NCBI GenBank assembly: GCA_964595455.1
Contig: CAZQQL010000113.1
Coordinates: 1 to 8,925 of the forward strand
Direction of reading: 5' to 3'
Source: DAOUEG01 sp964595455
GTDB taxonomy: Bacteria > Chloroflexota > Dehalococcoidia > Dehalococcoidales > RBG-16-60-22
DNA: 8,925 bases
Shown here: piece after piece, positions 7,346 through 8,925 of the stretch
Layout: every line of letters starts with the position of its first letter
Position numbering within the stretch: the stretch's first letter is position 1
The notes under the pieces: model-generated
Databases searched by the model: none
Told to the model about the DNA's origin: nothing
Seen by the model: the letters and a program-made list of their open reading frames with translations, nothing else
Program-made: the position numbers and the translations under genes

Positions 7346-8740
7346 GTGAAAGTTACCAAGGAAAAAATCGAAGAACGCCAGGCGTTCCTGACCGTCGAAA
7401 CGGACGAAGCGGACATGAAGCCCGCCCTGGAAGACGCCATGCGGCGTTTGGCCAAGAAGACGACCATCCCGGGTTTTCGCAAAGGAAAAGCGCCGAAGAA
7501 CCTGGTGGAAAAGTACATCGGCCGGTCTGCCATCCTGGAAGAGGCGATCGACCAGATGCTGCCCCAGGTGTACGAACAGGCCCTGAAGGAACAGGAAATC
7601 GAGCCGTACGCGCAGCCCAGGATAGAAGTTACGCAACTGGAGCCGCTGGCCTTCAAGGCGACGGTGCCGCTCTTCCCGGTCGTGGAACTCGGAGATTATA
7701 AGGACATCCGTCTTGAACCGATCAAGCAGGACGTCACGGACGAACGTATCGAGGCTGTCCTGGAGCAGCTCCGGCACCAGTATGCTACCTGGGAGCCGGT
7801 AGAGCGCCCCGTCCAGTATAACGACATGGTCATCGCGGATATTCTGGGAGAAGTTGAAGAAAAACCTTACGTTAAGAAGATAGGCGCGCAGACGCAGATA
7901 CTCGAAGAGTCTCTTTCTCCGGCGCCCGGTTTCGCCGAACAGGTCGTCGGTATGAACAAGGACGAGGAGAAGGAATTTACCCTGACTTTCCCGGAGGACT
8001 ATCCGAACGAAAACGTCGCCGGTAAGGAAGGCCATTTCAAGGTCAAGATAAGCGAGATCAAGGAAGAAAAGCTCCCCGAGGTCAATGACGAACTGGCCAC
8101 GCAGATCGATGCGAAGTTCAAGACCGTCGCCGACCTGCGGGAAGAGATCGTGACGAGCCTGACCGCCCAGGCGGAAGAGAACATCCGCATGGATATCGAG
8201 GAACGGGCCATCAACGTAGCCGTTGAGCAGGCGAAGATAGAGTATCCCCCTGTGGTCGTCGCCATGGAGACGGACCGCATCATGAACGAGCAGCAGCGCC
8301 AGCTTCAGGCCGCAGGCCGGGCCATGGAAGACTATTTGAGGAATATCGGCCGCACCGAAGAACAGATGCGTTCCGACCTTGAACCGATAGCCCGCAAGAA
8401 CATCCAGGCGTCCCTGGTACTTGGGAAGATAGCCGATGCGGAAAATATCGAAGCCACCGAAGAAGATATCCAGAACGGCCTCAAGAACATGGTCAAGAAT
8501 GTATCCGAAGAACAGCGGGAACCATTCATGAAGATGCTGGACACGCCCCAGACCCGGCAATCGCTGTCTTCGTCACTGAAAACGCGCAAGACGATTGAAC
8601 GCCTGACAGAAATCGCCAAGACCGCGGATGAGAAACCCAAGACCCCGGAACCCACCTACGGGGAAGCGGCCCCGCCGTCGTCCGACCCGGGGGAAGCACC
8701 TATGAAGGAGGAGGAACAAAAGAATGAACCAGCCCAGTAA
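7346..8740 (+). CDS. tig: Trigger factor, ribosome-bound chaperone
   Basis: Trigger factor binds ribosomal protein L23 at the exit tunnel and shields new chains. The protein has 464 residues, slightly above the usual bacterial length. The N-terminal domain carries the ribosome-binding signature GFRKGKAP (43-50). A FKBP-like peptidyl-prolyl isomerase domain spans about 155-240, with APGFAEQVVGM and the family's FPEDYP. Helical arms run from about 245 to 425. The last 38 residues are rich in Pro, Glu and Lys, look disordered, and account for the extra length. The start is GTG 7346, with GGAGG at 7337-7341, only 4 nt away; the predicted N terminus MKVTKEKIEERQAFLTVE fits the family. It follows aspS by 19 nt and overlaps clpP by 17 nt, so the three are probably one operon. 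Confidence 0.96.
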   Translation: MKVTKEKIEERQAFLTVETDEADMKPALEDAMRRLAKKTTIPGFRKGKAPKNLVEKYIGRSAILEEAIDQMLPQVYEQALKEQEIEPYAQPRIEVTQLEPLAFKATVPLFPVVELGDYKDIRLEPIKQDVTDERIEAVLEQLRHQYATWEPVERPVQYNDMVIADILGEVEEKPYVKKIGAQTQILEESLSPAPGFAEQVVGMNKDEEKEFTLTFPEDYPNENVAGKEGHFKVKISEIKEEKLPEVNDELATQIDAKFKTVADLREEIVTSLTAQAEENIRMDIEERAINVAVEQAKIEYPPVVVAMETDRIMNEQQRQLQAAGRAMEDYLRNIGRTEEQMRSDLEPIARKNIQASLVLGKIADAENIEATEEDIQNGLKNMVKNVSEEQREPFMKMLDTPQTRQSLSSSLKTRKTIERLTEIAKTADEKPKTPEPTYGEAAPPSSDPGEAPMKEEEQKNEPAQ

Positions 8741-8925
8741 CGTCATACCCATGGTCATCGAGAGCGGTGCCAGGGGAGAACGCGCCTTCGATATCTACTC
8801 CCTGCTGCTGAGAGAGCGTATCGTCATGCTCGGCACGCCGATTAACGACCAGATAGCCAACCTTATCATCGCCCAGTTGCTGTTCCTGGACCGGGAAGAC
8901 CCGGACAAGGACATCAACCTGTACA
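8724..8925 (+). CDS. clpP: ATP-dependent Clp protease proteolytic subunit, N-terminal part
   Basis: The first 67 codons are present and the gene runs off the right end. The peptide contains VIPMVIE, RGERAFDIYSLLLRERIVML, GTPINDQIANLIIAQLLFL and a DREDPDKDINLY segment, which is the standard ClpP N terminus with the axial-loop and handle regions. The catalytic Ser-His-Asp residues lie beyond the window. ATG 8724 is inside the last codons of tig in another frame (17-nt overlap), and its ribosome site AAGGAGGAGG (8705-8714, 9 nt away) is part of tig coding sequence, so translation of the two is probably coupled. The tig-clpP order, usually followed by clpX, is widespread in bacteria. Confidence 0.96.
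   Translation, partial: MNQPSNVIPMVIESGARGERAFDIYSLLLRERIVMLGTPINDQIANLIIAQLLFLDREDPDKDINLY

Overview
The window looks like chromosomal DNA of a strictly anaerobic bacterium of moderate to high GC, with strong Shine-Dalgarno sites and regular use of GTG and TTG starts. The aspS-tig-clpP block, a COG1900/NIL-ferredoxin/UPF0280 gene set typical of anaerobes, and several non-heme di-iron proteins together suggest a lineage such as Dehalococcoidia (Chloroflexota). That placement is inference from gene content, not proof.

Left part (1-2423): the start of a ferritin-like/rubrerythrin-type gene runs leftward off the window. It is divergent from a 154-residue two-helix membrane protein whose promoter carries two near-identical 19-bp partly palindromic sites, 31 bp apart start to start. 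Next comes a short rightward operon behind an extended -10 promoter: a hemerythrin-like HHE protein, a 99-residue protein of unknown function, and a second HHE paralog. Three of these five genes encode carboxylate/histidine-type iron proteins, so the region reads as an oxygen, peroxide or nitric-oxide response patch.

Middle part (2432-5386, minus strand): a tightly packed four-gene operon. In transcription order it is a COG1900/DUF39 homocysteine biosynthesis protein, a NIL-domain protein with two [4Fe-4S] clusters, a RimJ/RimL-like GNAT acetyltransferase, and a UPF0280 (COG2122, ApbE-superfamily) protein. COG1900, NIL-ferredoxin and COG2122 are the three families linked in methanogens and other anaerobes to making homocysteine from aspartate semialdehyde and sulfide. 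The acetyltransferase is an extra member sitting inside the set.

Right part (5530-8925): aspS (TTG start, GAD insertion, with residues suggesting a non-discriminating enzyme), then tig (trigger factor) and the start of clpP, which overlaps the end of tig. These are closely spaced and probably co-transcribed from a good sigma-70-type promoter in the 143-bp divergent region shared with the homocysteine operon.

Most of the window is recognisable. The least explained items are the tandem operator with its membrane protein, and the HHE / 99-residue protein / HHE trio. I see no RNA gene, mobile element, CRISPR array or convincing intrinsic terminator.
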